From: Silurus meridionalis
Lineage: Eukaryota; Chordata; Actinopteri; Siluriformes; Siluridae
Length of the DNA: 64,000 bases
Direction of reading: 5' to 3'
Assembly (NCBI RefSeq): GCF_014805685.1
Contig: NC_060909.1
Location: forward strand, 4,396,792 to 4,460,791
Shown: piece after piece, positions 44,516-55,828 of the stretch
How the letters are laid out: each line of letters starts with the position of its first letter
Numbering within the stretch: position 1 is the stretch's first letter
Program-made: the position numbers and the translations under genes
The notes under the pieces: model-generated
Told to the model about the DNA's origin: nothing
Database searches by the model: none
Seen by the model: only the letters and a program-made list of their open reading frames with translations

Positions 44516-45389
44516 AGCATTAAAATTTACTTCTTGTTGCAATTCACTTATGTTAGACCTCTGTAAGAAAAAAAGATTTACAAAGAATCTTTACAACTGT
44601 TTGTTAAATAAACCAGATGTAGGACTTTAAATAGAAAACGTTACTTTTAATGTTTAACTTTTAGTTTGTTCTGGATTTTGTTTTGAAGAACACAAAGCTG
44701 TGAAACCTCTCAGCTATTCCATGTATTTCTTAATTCCTCACCACTTCAACTTATTTACACATTCATTAGCCAGTGTGTGCAAGTGATGGAATTTTAGAGA
44801 ATATATCTGTGCACTAGATGGTATTTGTGCTATTTGTAATTGCCTTCGTTGAGAAGTGCCTTGAGGAATGATAATAACTGAACAAAAACATAGCTGAAGT
44901 AAAAAAGAGAAAGTAAGAAATCTGTACTCAAACTGTCAAAAAGAAATATAAAGAAAAACAGTTAACACAGAGATTCTCTCTCTCTCTCTCTCTCTCTCTC
45001 ATACATTACCTACATCATAAATATAACTATGTTAAAGATACATTGTTATATCTATACATCAGGACAGAAAGGTTTCTGGAGCTTGTGGTGTTTTTTTTCC
45101 TTTCAGCAGATGGAAGTGGGCAGTCATGATGCTCAAGGCCACGTTCATTAACATCAAGCGAGCATAATGGAAATGACACATTACAAGTGCGAGTGCTGCA
45201 TATTGTGGTAGTAAGATTTATTCAGAATTTAGTTATCCTTTATTTAGAATAGCAAATAATATTTTAGGAATAATGTTGATTTACATTATGTATTTTACTT
45301 TTCTGAAATATGTTAAATCCAGGCAAATGGAAGTTTAAGGACATTTTACTTTTACGTAATTAGAATCAAATACTGAACACATTAAATTT
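44516..45389. other. unannotated stretch with a (CT)n array at 44975-45000
   Basis: The 13-unit CT array is the only repeat. The remainder is unique sequence without an open frame of interest. Confidence 0.35.
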
Positions 45390-45800
45390 GAATTCATTTT
45401 TATTTAAATTGCATTTTTACATTAGACATTGTCCCAAAGCAGCTGAGGTAAAACAGTATTAAAGTTGCAATGAATGTATGTATAAAGAATGTATAAGTTT
45501 GGTGCCTATAAGTTTGTTCCCTAATGAGTGACTTTGGAAAGAAAAAACCTCCTGAGATGCTTTTCTATAAAGATGCATCAGTGAGACGACGCCTGTGTGT
45601 GGTTTTTATTCATCTTCATGAAAGAGAAAAGTTGCTGAAGAACATATGTACTTCCAAACATGCAAGCGTTCAAGCAGCCTCGAGAAGGAGATCGTTGGGG
45701 CACTGAATTTGGGCAAACTTACAAAATTACTTCTTTCATAACTGCTTTATCTGTGTAAAGCTCCTTTGAGATGATGTCCATAGTTAGAAGCACAATACAA
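45390..45800. mobile_element. two opposed LINE-A 3' ends
   Basis: 45390-45540 carries the LINE-A 3' end in minus orientation (TTACATTAGACATTGTCCCA, AAAGCAGCTGAGG, TTCCCTAATGAGTGAC). 45690-45800 carries it in plus orientation (TCTGTGTAAAGCTCCTTTGA, GATGATGTCCATAGTTAGAA). Both are degenerate. Confidence 0.5.
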
Positions 45801-45903
45801 AGTGACCTAAAGCGTGACAGTGTGTTTGCATAGTAACCTATGATAGACTGAAATTGTATCTGTTCACAACTGGAGCCTGTTGATGCTGATCCTGAAAAGA
45901 ATA

Positions 45904-46042
45904 AAGCAGTTAGGGTCTCTGGATCAGAAGATCACAAGTTCAAATCCCAGCACCACCAAGCTGATTCTGCTGGGCCCTTGAGCAAGACCCTCAATTGCTC
46001 AGTTTAAAGACTCTGGATAAGGGCACCTGGCAAATGCCATAC
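45904..46042 (+). mobile_element. tRNA-derived SINE fragment
   Basis: AGCAGTTAGGGTCTCTGGAT, CAGAAGATCACAAGTTCAAA (B-box-like) and TCCCAGCACCACC, then GGATAAGGGCACCTGGCAAA, the 'GGATAAGGGCGTCTGCCAAATG' signature of a widespread fish SINE. The 5' head is partial. Confidence 0.6.
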
Positions 46043-46047
46043 ATGTA

Positions 46048-46148
46048 CAGTACAGACCAAAAGTTTATATATATTATATATACAGTACAGACCAAAAGTT
46101 TATATATATTATATACAGTACAGACCAAAAGTTTATATATTATATATA
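46048..46148. repeat. three tandem solo Tc1 ends
   Basis: CAGTACAGACCAAAAGTTT occurs at 46048, 46083 and 46116, each followed by TATATA(TA)TTATATA. The fourth, at 46149, opens a complete element. Units are ~33-35 bp. Confidence 0.9.
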
Positions 46149-46578
46149 CAGTACAGACCAAAAGTTTGGACACACCTTCTCATTCAAAGAGTTTTCTTTA
46201 TTTTCATGACTATGAAAATTGTAGAGTCACACTGAAGGCATCAAAACTATGAATTAACACATGTGGAATTATATATGGAATTATATACATAACAAAAAAG
46301 TGAACTGAAAATATGTCATATTGTAGGTTCTTCAAAGTAGGCATCAAGAGAATGCCAAGAGTGTGCAAAGCAGTAATCTAAGCAAAAGGTGGCTACTTTG
46401 AAGAACCTACAATATGACATATTTTCAATTGTTTCACATTTTTTTGTTATGTATATAATTCCACATGTGTTAATTCATAGTTTTGATGCCTTCAGTGTGA
46501 CTCTACAATTTTCATAGTCATGAAAATAAAGAAAACTCTTTGAATGAGAAGGTGTGTCCAAACTTTTGGTCTGTACTG
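46149..46578. mobile_element. near-palindromic Tc1 MITE
   Basis: Flanked by TA/TA. The ends are CAGTACAGACCAAAAGTTTG and its inverse. The arms (about 46149-46340 and 46392-46578) are inverted and very similar. The ~50-bp centre contains AGAATGCCAAGAGTGTGCAA, the RMPRVCK block of the transposase. It is an internal-deletion product of the Tc1 family at 6721-7259. Confidence 0.9.
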
Positions 46579-47279
46579 TAAATGTCAATGAGGACAATAA
46601 CCAAGACTGAATTATTACTTCACTACTATAGGTTCCTTTGTAGCTTCTTTGAATCATCTGTTCATTAGTTAATAAAGATATTTCTATTTTAATATTTTAC
46701 TAGGAATTTCAAATCAACATTTTTTTAAACTAATTGCATCTGTCTGAATGGTGCCTGCATGATTGTAAGAGGAATAGTTTAGATCAGGGCACACTACAGC
46801 TATGTTCTAAATATTGCTTTGAAGAACTCCCAACCCCTCTTATGGGCCTGAGCAACACGGTTTTATGTGGTAGTCAATAATGCATGAGCTGCAGTAGGGG
46901 GAATGCTCATCCTTCATGTAATTGTAATAGAAAGTATACAAACAGGGCAAGGGCGATTCGGTATTTTAGCCCTTAGGGGAGTTCAGCCTGCAGTGAGAAT
47001 GTATGATGTGAATGGAAAAGGGCACAGTGTGCATTTGTGTTGCATGTGCATTCATGTACAGTATATCATCTTTTTCTCTGTATATTACAAGATATGCAGT
47101 GGTAGCTGGTAAGGTTAGTAAAAAAAAAAAAGATTGTTAAGATCTGACATGATAGAATGCATGTGAGAGAAAGAAAGAGAGGCAGACAAATGTTTATGAG
47201 TTTATTAGCATCTTAATTGGTTTAATTGATGTTAATCAACTCATCAACTGAGCATGTCTTGCATGTGTTTTTTTGCACA

Positions 47280-47281
<2 letters not shown>
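46579..47281. other. unannotated stretch
   Basis: No recognisable feature apart from a short A run at about 47120-47130. Confidence 0.3.

Positions 47282-47321
<40 letters not shown>
47282..47321. repeat. (CT)n microsatellite
   Basis: About 20 CT units. Confidence 0.95.
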
Positions 47322-47323
<2 letters not shown>

Positions 47324-47903
47324 TTCTCTTTTTCATTCTTGCTCTTTCTCAATCACAGCGTTTATTATAAACAAAATGTGGACTTCTTTTACATTTTTAT
47401 ATTTAAAGTAGATTTTTTTAAGTGAAAAGTACCAATATTTTATGTCAAAATTCTTGCATAATATGTAGTATAGGTAAAAATTTTTACTAACTAGGTTAAC
47501 TAGTGAACTACAACCATATTCAAGGCAAGATCAATTTATTCAAATACAAATTTTGTCACATACATACAGAGTAGCAGTGAAATGTTTTTATACGACTGAC
47601 CAACATTTAAACATGAAAAACGTAATAGAATATAAGGATAAAAAAATTAAGTAGATAAATAAAAAAAAGGATAAAGTATAGAAAAATTATTTTATAGTGA
47701 CTGAATTATGGTGAACTGTATACCATGTTGAACATAGTTTATTTAAATGTTATTAAAAAGTAATGAGGTACTTTTTTTTAAAGTTTGTTTGTTTGTTTTA
47801 GCAAAAAAAAAAAAAATTACAAAATTACAAAATCACCATATATGTTACACTATATTGTTGTATTACTGAGTTCAAAAAGTTTTTTGCTTGTATTATTTTT
47901 TAC
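47322..47903. other. unannotated stretch, possible LINE/SINE tail
   Basis: ATTTTGTCACATACATACAG, AGTAGCAGTGAAATG at about 47550-47585 resembles the reversed tail of a fish retroposon. The rest is A/T-rich. Confidence 0.3.
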
Positions 47904-48050
47904 CTAAATATTGGGACAATTAACTTTTCCAGCTATACAGTATGTGTTTCTTAACTTGGTAGCACAAACTTTGAGGCACACAATTGTATTGAAATACTGT
48001 ACCTTGTAAAGCGTCCTTGAGCTTGGGGAAGGCGCTATATAAATTAAACA

Positions 48051-48111
<61 letters not shown>

Positions 48112-48462
48112 GAAGTTTTTGGATGCAGTCACATTAAATTTTCCCTTAATCTGAACTACTGTAATAGACCCAAACCTGTTCCAGCATGACAATGCCCCTG
48201 TGTAAAAAGCCAGTTCAATGAGGATCTGCTTTACATGGGTTGGAGTGGAAGATCATGAGTGGCCTGCTGTAGAGCTCTGACCTTAAATCTATTAAACACT
48301 ACTGGAAAGAACTGGAAATCTCACTGAACTCCAGGCCTCCTCCAACTACACCAGTACATGACTTTACTAACACCCTTATGGCTAAAAGATCACAAATACT
48401 CCCAAAAGCACTCCAAAATCAAGCTGGACATGCTGCTGCAATGCACCAGTTAGAAAGACAAA
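47904..48462 (+). mobile_element. Tc1-like relic (family T), split by a LINE tail
   Basis: The left part (AATATTGGGACAATTAACTT, CCAGCTATACAGTATGTG, CACACAATTGTATTG) ends near 48000. The right part (48111 on) resumes with TTTGGATGCAGTCACATTAA, CCTGTTCCAGCATGACAATG, CCCCTGTG and TAAACACTACTGGAAAGAAC, the degraded NPTEHLWDELE region. CCAAAAGCACTCCAAAATC is the ATLQN region. Transposase sense is plus and no frame is open. Confidence 0.75.
48001..48110 (+). mobile_element. LINE/SINE 3' tail with (ATT)n array
   Basis: ACCTTGTAAAGCGTCCTTGA, GCTTGGGGAAGGCGCTATAT and AAATTAAACA, then about 20 ATT units (48050-48110). The GTAAAGCGTCCTTG...AGGCGCTATATAAAT signature with a trinucleotide tail is a common 3' end of fish non-LTR retroposons. 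Inserted in family T. Confidence 0.8.
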
Positions 48463-49379
48463 AAGAAAAGCCCAGAAAAAAAACACTATTGTCACTCAGT
48501 ATTTCTTTAACTTTTGAGAGTCTAATCCAGATGTTTACTGGTTAGACTTTTTTTGCAAGTCGTCCATGTGGCATTCTGTTAAGCTTTGCTTGAGTTGCTC
48601 TTGTGCAATTCTAGCCAAGAAATAACAACATAAAGCAGAGCAGTCTGGGACACTATGTGGACTGTTTACTGCTGTGCATTGGTTCACACAATAGAGTTTA
48701 TCATTTATGCTGTTAACATCGAGCTGCCTCATCTGCCCAAACGCAATCAAATTTTGTGGTAAAAATCTGCTTTTTTGCTCTCTCTGCTCGCTCGGATTTT
48801 CTTGTTAGTAATGCTGGCAGCTTTGAGATTGTTTTCCCCCAACATTGCTGTAGGGGAAGAATAGTATTGTATAAAACACTTTCCCTGACACTAATTGAAA
48901 ACCCTACAATGAATAGACTTGTGCAAGTGTGTTCTAAATGTGTTTGCATCTTAAGTTGCATCTCGGGTTATTGGCGATATTAATGGCGAATACACTGTCT
49001 AAATTGGTTACTGTGTAAATCCCGGGTTCGGCTGCAAGCCCTCACTCTGTGAAATGAAGTCCTTTATAATTGATACAAATATACCATGGATGCATGCATT
49101 GCCATGGTTTATACCCCAATCGTATTTGGCACATTTTTTTAATAAAAAAAACTAGTGGATATGAAGGCCAAGGCTGCTAAAAATGTGGCAGTCAAGTGAA
49201 CTTCATTTTCCAAATACATCTACAATGCTTTCTCACATAAATATAACTTAAAGGTAAACAGCAGAGTCCGTGACTATCTTTAAGCAATGGTTGAAGACCT
49301 ACCTCTTTCTGAAACACTTAAATTAGCACTTTTTACAAAGTTTGCTTTGTAAAAATCAAGAGTTGTATTCTGATTTAAG
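48463..49379. other. unannotated stretch
   Basis: 48530-48990 is repeat-free and of higher complexity, with open frames lacking known domains on both strands. No gene is called. Confidence 0.25.
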
Positions 49380-49805
49380 TTTGTTCTACCAATAGGTGGA
49401 AAGATAGTGGAGCTCATTTGATCTTTCTACCGATAGAAGTGAAGACAGTAGAGTGCACTTAATCCTTCAGCCTATGGCAGTGAAGACAGTAGCATGCATG
49501 TGATCCTTCTTCTGATTGGAGGAAAGACTGTAGAGAGAACATGATCCTTGAACCAATAAGAGTAAAGATATTAGAGGTCATGTGACCTTTCTACCAATGG
49601 GAGGAATGGGAGGAAAGACAGTGGCGCTCACTTGATCCTTTAACCAATGAGAGAAAAGACAGTAGATGCATGCGAGTCCTCTACAAATAGAAGAGAAGAC
49701 AGCAGGTGATCCTTCTACCAATGGGAAAGAAGACAATAGCATGCATGTGATCCTTCCACCAATGAAAGTAAAGACAGTAGAGTGCATGTGATCCATCTCC
49801 TGATT
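49380..49805. repeat. ~43-bp minisatellite
   Basis: About nine or ten diverged copies of a unit like CTTCTACCAATGGGAGGAAA followed by GACAGTAGAGTGCATGTGAT plus CC. Unit length varies from about 36 to 55 bp. No coding claim is made. Confidence 0.85.
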
Positions 49806-50239
49806 TGCTGTCAAAATGTGGAATGTTGCCAGGCAACCAGTAGTAGGAACGCCTACTGGAAACTTGATAGTACAAAGCTTGGTGACTTGCGGTTTATTTC
49901 TAGTTGGAAATTGACGGAAGGTTTAAATAAGTCAGACTCGACCTACTTTTAATCTGTACAATATGTGTCCAGACATTTAAAGAAATAAAGACGTTCTTAT
50001 TTAAATTTACATAATTGAAGAACAAATGTAAGGAATTGGAAAATTATGATAATCCATGTATAACTGAGAATAATAGCAAAGAAATAACTAGCAAATGTAG
50101 GCTTTATGTTTTGCTCCCATTCTCCCTTCTCTCCTTTGTTCATCTGCATTTTAAATATTTATGGCCATAATCTAATTTGTGCCCTGATGATTCGGAGCCA
50201 TTGTTTAATCATTACATCTGATGTTACATTTACAAAACA
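49806..50239. other. unique sequence with conserved-non-coding texture
   Basis: About 50100-50230 reads CTGCATTTTAAATATTTATG, GCCATAATCTAATTTGTGCC and ATTCGGAGCCATTGTTTAAT. It is repeat-free, AT-rich but complex, with SOX/HOX-like cores. Inference only. Confidence 0.25.
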
Positions 50240-50582
50240 ATTTTGGCATTTGGCAGACACCCTCATCCAGAGTGACTTCTCAGGGCCCAGGAATTGAATA
50301 GCCTGTATTTATCACATATACATTACAGCACAGTGAAATTCTTTTCTACCCACACCCAGCTTGCTCTGACATGATGCAGTGTGCCTGGAGCACAGAGGGT
50401 TAAGCGCCTAAGAATGGCAGCTTAGTGATACTAAAGCTTGAACCCCGATCTTCAGATCAGTATCCCAGCACCTTAATCCCAGAGCTACCACTCCAAGAGT
50501 AAGAGCTTAGTGAGGTTGGGATTTAAACTCATGACCTTCTGCTCCAAAGTCCAATGCCTTAACCACTAAGCTACCACTCCAT
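50240..50582 (-). mobile_element. SINE inserted within another SINE
   Basis: The outer SINE is present at both sides: GGCATTTGGCAGACACCCTC and ATCCAGAGTGACTT at 50247-50280, and GGGATTTAAACTCATGACCT to TTAACCACTAAGCTACCACT at about 50518-50578. Between them, 50304-50495 is a Mermaid-like SINE (ACATTACAGCACAGTGAAAT ... CCAGAGCTACCACTCC). Both are in minus orientation. Confidence 0.7.
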
Positions 50583-50634
50583 TATGTTACTTGCTTACAC
50601 AAGATCATTATTGGGGGAGACTATTGGGGTACAC

Positions 50635-50862
50635 AACTTTATCAGGAATATGTTTTTCTTCCTGAACATTTGTATGTGAGGTCTTTGGATGCGATAGCAT
50701 TTAATTTTAAATTATCTTGAACTGGGAGACCTACAGTAAATCTGTTCCAGCATGGCAATGCCCCTATGGACAAAGCCAGCTTCTTGAAGATATGGTGTAC
50801 ATGGTTTGGAATTGGAACATCTTGAGTGGTCCAACCTCAATCATATTGAATGATTTTGGAAT
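50635..50862 (+). mobile_element. Tc1-like relic (family T), fragment
   Basis: TCTTTGGATGCGATAGCATT, ATCTGTTCCAGCATGGCAAT, GCCCCTATGGACAAAGCC and GGAACATCTTGAGTGGTCC follow the family T order. Plus-strand sense, both ends eroded. Confidence 0.65.
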
Positions 50863-51809
50863 ATATTAGGGAAACATTGATTCTCTCTTCATTCTACATC
50901 AGTACCCTAAATCTAGATATTTTTTCCAGAATAGTGGAGGATAAATGTTGAATTGGAAGTTAAAAGAGATGACATATGAATTCATCGGTTTGTTCCAAAC
51001 ATCTGTGCATATATTTTTCTAGACATAGTCTAGTACAGTCTAGTCTAGTCTAGTTTCCTTCCTTTCTCTATCTTAACTCTCTTCTTTCCTGATTTGGATT
51101 CAAAGAACCTAGCAGCCCTAACAATATTTTCAGCATTCACTTGCCTCATATTTTCCTGCAACCTCTTTGACTCCTTTTATTTATTCCTCCTTTCTTCCAT
51201 CACTTTTTATAATGTTCATTCTTTACCTGCTTCAATTTTGTGTCATTTTCTCTTTAGCTTCTTCTGACCGGTCGCCCCTCGTTTTTTGCTCTTCTGCTCA
51301 ACCTGCTGGTGTTTTTTTTACCCCTCTCATTTTGTGTGATCTTCTCTCATTCACCTCATCTTTCAAACCTTTCTTAGGATCTCTTTTCATTTTGTCATAA
51401 CCCATCTACCTCATGTGTATCAGCCTCCACAGATCTCCCTAATCTTGGCATATTTCTCCACCAGTGCATCTCTTCAACACTGTCTTTTATTTCCTTTTCT
51501 CGCAGCTTGCATTTAAATAATACAAATCTGCCCTATATTTGTCAGATGGTTTTATATTTATTAATTTTTTGAATACATTCCAGTCGTTGGAAGCCGGAGC
51601 CAGGAGGCTTGTAAACAACGCAGTGGCATCTGGAGTCCCACTTTTCGGATCTACATTCAAGTCATTATAAAAGCTGTTCAGCATGACACGTCCTCAGGCA
51701 ATGTTCCTGACCACTGCTTATTGAATTTATGAACTGGGTCACATTTCAGAAAAGAAGAAGACCAGGACTGGGATCTCACAGTTTTCGTTCAGGAAATTGT
51801 CTCGACAAT
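50863..51809. other. unannotated, with a pyrimidine-rich tract
   Basis: 51030-51500 is strongly pyrimidine-rich (many CTTCT, TTTCTCT words), preceded by CTAGTCTAGTCTAGT repeats at 51035-51055. An unrecognised open frame on the minus strand at 51487-51684 has no known domain. Confidence 0.3.
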
Positions 51810-52700
51810 ACTGAAAGAGTTAAATGAATGGTGTGTCCATCACCTTTAATTTCCATGAGACAAGGTTCCAGAAGGACAACCCTTCTACCAATTTCGGCTT
51901 TATGACAGAGTTGCTAGACAGAATCCTCTCCTCAGTACAAAACCCATGGAAGCCTGCTGAAGAAAACGCGAATAATATCATGATTGTCATTAGTATGAAG
52001 ATGAAGAAGTTATGCAGAGGAGCACAGTCATGAATGAACATGAAGTAGAGTAGTGGGCTCAGAACACAGCCCTGTGGGATGCCGGTGTTTAGAATAAGGG
52101 TTGAGGATACCTGTTTGTGCAAAACAAAATCATTCCGGCATTCTGCAGCTCAATGCTTAGGCACTGGTATGATGGTTGTAGTTTTCATGCATGGAGGAAC
52201 CATGGCTTGGGCCAGTAAAAGGATGTCATTGAGAATATGTGCCAGTTGTCCAGTGCATGCTCTGAGAACTCGTACCAGTATGGCATCCGGACCAGCTGCC
52301 TTGCATGCATCTATTCTGTAAATGCTGAATAGACCGTTCGTTGTTGAGTGACAAAGGACTGTGAGCAGTAGAAGATTCAGCGATTATGGTGAAATGTCCT
52401 ATGCCTTGATCAAAACAAGCAAAAAAGTGATTGTGTTTAGAAGGCACCATTGGTTGGTGGAGATCAAGGTGTTGGTGTTGGTGTTTATAGTCTGTGATGG
52501 TCTGGATGCCTTTCCACATGCGTTCTTTGTGGAGTATGTATGTTTGGCTCATCTAATACCCTTTTAAGGTTGGCCCTGGCTCTGTTGTAGTTCTCTGCGT
52601 TGCCAGATTTAAAAGCATCTCTTGCTTTCAACAGGCGACGGATCTCAGAGTTCGTCTGCGGCTTCTGATTAGGAAAGCATTTCACGTGTTTGACGGTCAT
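51810..52700 (-). pseudogene. LINE-C ORF2 fragment, internally deleted
   Basis: On the minus strand, in order: PNQKPQTNSEIRRLLKARDA (pre-RT linker), RMWKGIQTITDYK, KAAGPDAILVRVLRACTGQL (RT fingers), AHILNDILLLAQAMVPPCMK with TTTI, then ILNTGIPQGCVLSPLLYFMF (palm block B), and IHDC. The segment between TTTI and ILNTG, normally ~120 residues, is missing, and the YADD-like block is degraded to a run of I and M. Stops and frameshifts are present. Same family type as 7362-8027, but a non-overlapping part of ORF2. Confidence 0.78.
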
Positions 52701-52782
52701 AGTCAGTGCACGTGTTGATATGGTCCAAAACCAATATGGATTCTTCTTACAAATGTATGTCTATTATTATTGAAACCAAAAT

Positions 52783-53045
52783 ATACTTGTAAATGGTTTA
52801 AAGTAATTATGGTGTTTTAAATTACATAAATTATCAGGAGACCAAACTGAACTTATGCTATGTTTCCACATGGGCGGTTTTAATTGCTGGATGTGCGCAT
52901 CATTGCTTGATTTGAGACTTGCTACATCAGTAAAACAAATGTTTAGCGATAAATAAATATTTTATTTTATATCTGAGTATAAAAAAGACGTTGTGAATAA
53001 ATTTGTGTTGTGTTGGTTTTAATTACACCTCTTTCAGATGAATTT
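52783..53045. mobile_element. internal fragment of the hAT-like element at 56937-58630
   Basis: GGTGTTTTAAATTACATAAA, TTATCAGGAGACCAAACTGA, ACTTATGCTATGTTTC and TGATTTGAGACTTGCTACAT then CAGTAAAACAAATGT recur in the same order at 57358-57420 and 57780-57820. Here about 350 bp between the two parts are deleted. Confidence 0.7.
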
Positions 53046-53063
53046 ATTTATATTTGTAATAAA

Positions 53064-53065
<2 letters not shown>

Positions 53066-53130
<65 letters not shown>
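53066..53130. repeat. (TA)n microsatellite
   Basis: About 32 TA units. Confidence 0.95.
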
Positions 53131-53133
<3 letters not shown>

Positions 53134-53782
53134 TATTCTTGCCCACCTGTGTCCTGTTTGGACTCAATCCACAGTGTGTACTGTATAAAACAGGTCGTTC
53201 ATGTCATGTAAGACATATTAGTGAGTAATGCAAATGGAAAAGACTAAAACACAAAAATCAAAAAAACTTGAATGTAGACAAAAAGTAAGGGAACTAGTAG
53301 CAAAACAATAGGAACATAAACACTGCAAGGAACATAGTGAACAAAAAAGAATGACAATGCGATACACAGAAACCAGCACTTAAATAGTCTTGCCAATCAA
53401 AGTGAAACAAGAAACAGTGGTGAGACATGTGTCATGAAATTGTTTCCTCCTGCAAAGTGGGATTAGCCATTGGCTTTACATCGTGCTAGCTGCCACTAAG
53501 CACACACCAGCTTGGTCAAGGAGTATAACTTCACAATGAGTCTTAAGTCTTAAGTAGTGTGTGTGTTTGCCGGCATGTAATTGGGCACACGTGTGTTCAG
53601 TCAATGGCTAAGGGAAGCAGAGCATGGGATTGCTTGTAAAGCTTGAATTGTAAACCATTTCTGCCATATTTGAAGTCTGTGGTGGCTGATTGGAATTGGG
53701 ATTCTCAGTTGATTGAAATTCTGAACTCTTGCATGCCGGGGATGATGGGAAGAGTAGTTTTGTGTCCTTTTCATGCTAAGCC
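53131..53782. other. unannotated, possible LTR-element debris
   Basis: 53330-53460 (CACAGAAACCAGCACTTAAA ... GACATGTGTCATGAAATTG) resembles sequence beside fish LTR elements read in reverse. No LTR pair or ORF supports it. Confidence 0.3.
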
Positions 53783-53917
53783 TATTCCACTGCTGAGCAA
53801 TTGATGGTTAAGGGCCTTGCTCAAGAGCCCAACAATGACAGCTTGGTGGTGGTGGGATTTAAACTATGACCTTACAATTCAAAGTCCAACATCTTATTCA
53901 CTGATCTACCACTTCCT
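53783..53917 (-). mobile_element. tRNA-derived SINE fragment
   Basis: TTAAGGGCCTTGCTCAAGAG, CCCAACAATGACAGCTTGGT, GGGATTTAAACTATGACC and ATTCACTGATCTACCACTTC match the outer SINE at 50240-50582 in the same orientation. Confidence 0.65.
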
Positions 53918-54091
53918 TCTAGGTTCAGAAAGACGCATTCTCAATTTTTTAAGAAAAAGCTTGAAGCGTAGCATGCTGTTGTGCTAAATTTATCATCTTA
54001 CCATCTTTTGGTTTTCGCAATGGCAAAGCAAATCATTTCATTTCTAATTTGTCCGTTTAGATTTTAGATTTTTTAATATTTATGCACAGAT

Positions 54092-54434
54092 TCTAGGCGT
54101 GTAATGGTACACAAAATACATGGGTTTCATGTTTCGGTTCAATTTCGCTACTGTCAGGGGGGAAGAAATGCAAAACATAAAATTGCTTGTAATTTTTATA
54201 TTTTTAAAACAATTTTAAATAAAATGCCTGCTTGGTTTCATAATATATAAAATTACATTTTGTAATATTTTATAAAAATAGAATAAATCAAATTAATGCA
54301 ATACACTTTTTTATTATATTGATTCAATTGAGTAATCATTAAATTGGCACAAATTAAATTGATTAAATAAAATGTATTAATTGAATTTTTTTTGATTAGT
54401 TTACATTTGTTAGACCCTATTTGGGTAATACATG

Positions 54435-54493
<59 letters not shown>

Positions 54494-55000
54494 TTACATT
54501 TAATATTTAATTTTCTAAATATATGTTATACTTAACTCTTCTGCTTATTTCAGCACACTTTAACAAATGTCTTCGTTCTTTCCATTCTTTATTCATTCAC
54601 TCCCTCGATATGCAGAATTGTCAGAATCTCCTCCTTTTAAGAGAAATTCTTGAAGCTGGACATAAAACTCTGAAGAATCAATAGCGCTAGCATTTTAGCA
54701 GCTAATGCTATTGATTCCTTATTGTTTTCATGCATGTGCAAAACAAATCTTATTTCTGGTACAGAGAGACTCTAGATTATTTTTTATACTGCTGGCATTC
54801 TGGTGTATGTTTTGAATTTATAATAAAAAAAAAAAAATGTTTAATAATTAAAAGAATAAACAAACTGGCGGTCCGCCACGTTACACGTCTGTGAGGGAAC
54901 CCATATTTTAACTATGTTCCGCACATAAAAAGAATTGCATTTGGTACACACGTTCCGAATGCACGTTTTGGTACGAATACGTGTGCGTTAGTTACACCCA
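54092..55000. mobile_element. hAT-like element with GTGTAAC/GGTACG ends
   Basis: The left end is TAGGCGTGTAATGGTACACA followed by ATACATGGGTTTCATG. The reverse complement of the right end is GGGTGTAACTAACGCACACG followed by TATTCGTACC. The sequence resembles a common fish hAT family rich in GGTACAC words. The interior contains a (TG)n array and no surviving ORF. Confidence 0.55.
54436..54490. repeat. (TG)n microsatellite
   Basis: About 27 TG units. Confidence 0.95.
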
Positions 55001-55828
55001 TATGATACATATGGTGAAGATACTGGGAGTGAAGCAAACTCTCTAAAAAGCTTTAAAAGAAGCTTAGATCTCCAGATAAATATGAACAGTATGTTACAAT
55101 AGCTTATGAAAGTAGTGCTGTTTTGTCTTTCAAGTGCTTTAGGCTGCACAATGATTGCTAAATGCTGAAACACGACAAGACATTCAATTAGTGTGTACAG
55201 TGTGGACTTGAAGACATGAGAGATTGGCCATGCAGTTCTGGGAATAGCCAGTTCTTCTTAGAAGTTTTAACGCTGCTGTATTTTTGTTTGTATGATGGTT
55301 AAGCAGAATTCTAAAAGACTAATTCAGTTTTCTAAAACAGCTAATGATTTCTTTACTGAGTGTCTCTGCTTTTTGACTATTTTAAATGAAAAGTTTTTAT
55401 GTGAATATTTATTAGCTTCAAGCTTACAGACAGTAGGCATGTATGAAGCTGAAGCAATTGGAATCTTGCTTAGTTGGATGCATAGTCAACAATACGATAC
55501 GTTAAATATACACGTGAAGCAGCTACCAATGTGATGCAATATGATTTACCCTTATTACTATGCAGACAGACAGCAAATCATACATTTACTTAAATGCCCT
55601 CTGATTTCTAACACATGGCCCTTCACAAACAGGCCTTTGTAGTGCAAAACAAAGAAATGATAAAATATGAACTAAAACCAGAAGTGCTTTTCCTGTTCTG
55701 TCTCCAGGAAGATTCAGCTCTACCTCTGCCATGTAATCTGTATTCTATATGACTCTCAGGACACGCCTCGATCTCCGTAGTGTTGTGATACCTCATATTC
55801 ACGTAGCAGCAGGGTGCTTTCTAAATAA
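55001..55828. other. unannotated stretch
   Basis: Repeat-free sequence. A plus-strand open frame at 55292-55534 has no recognisable domain. Possible conserved non-coding DNA by texture only. Confidence 0.25.
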
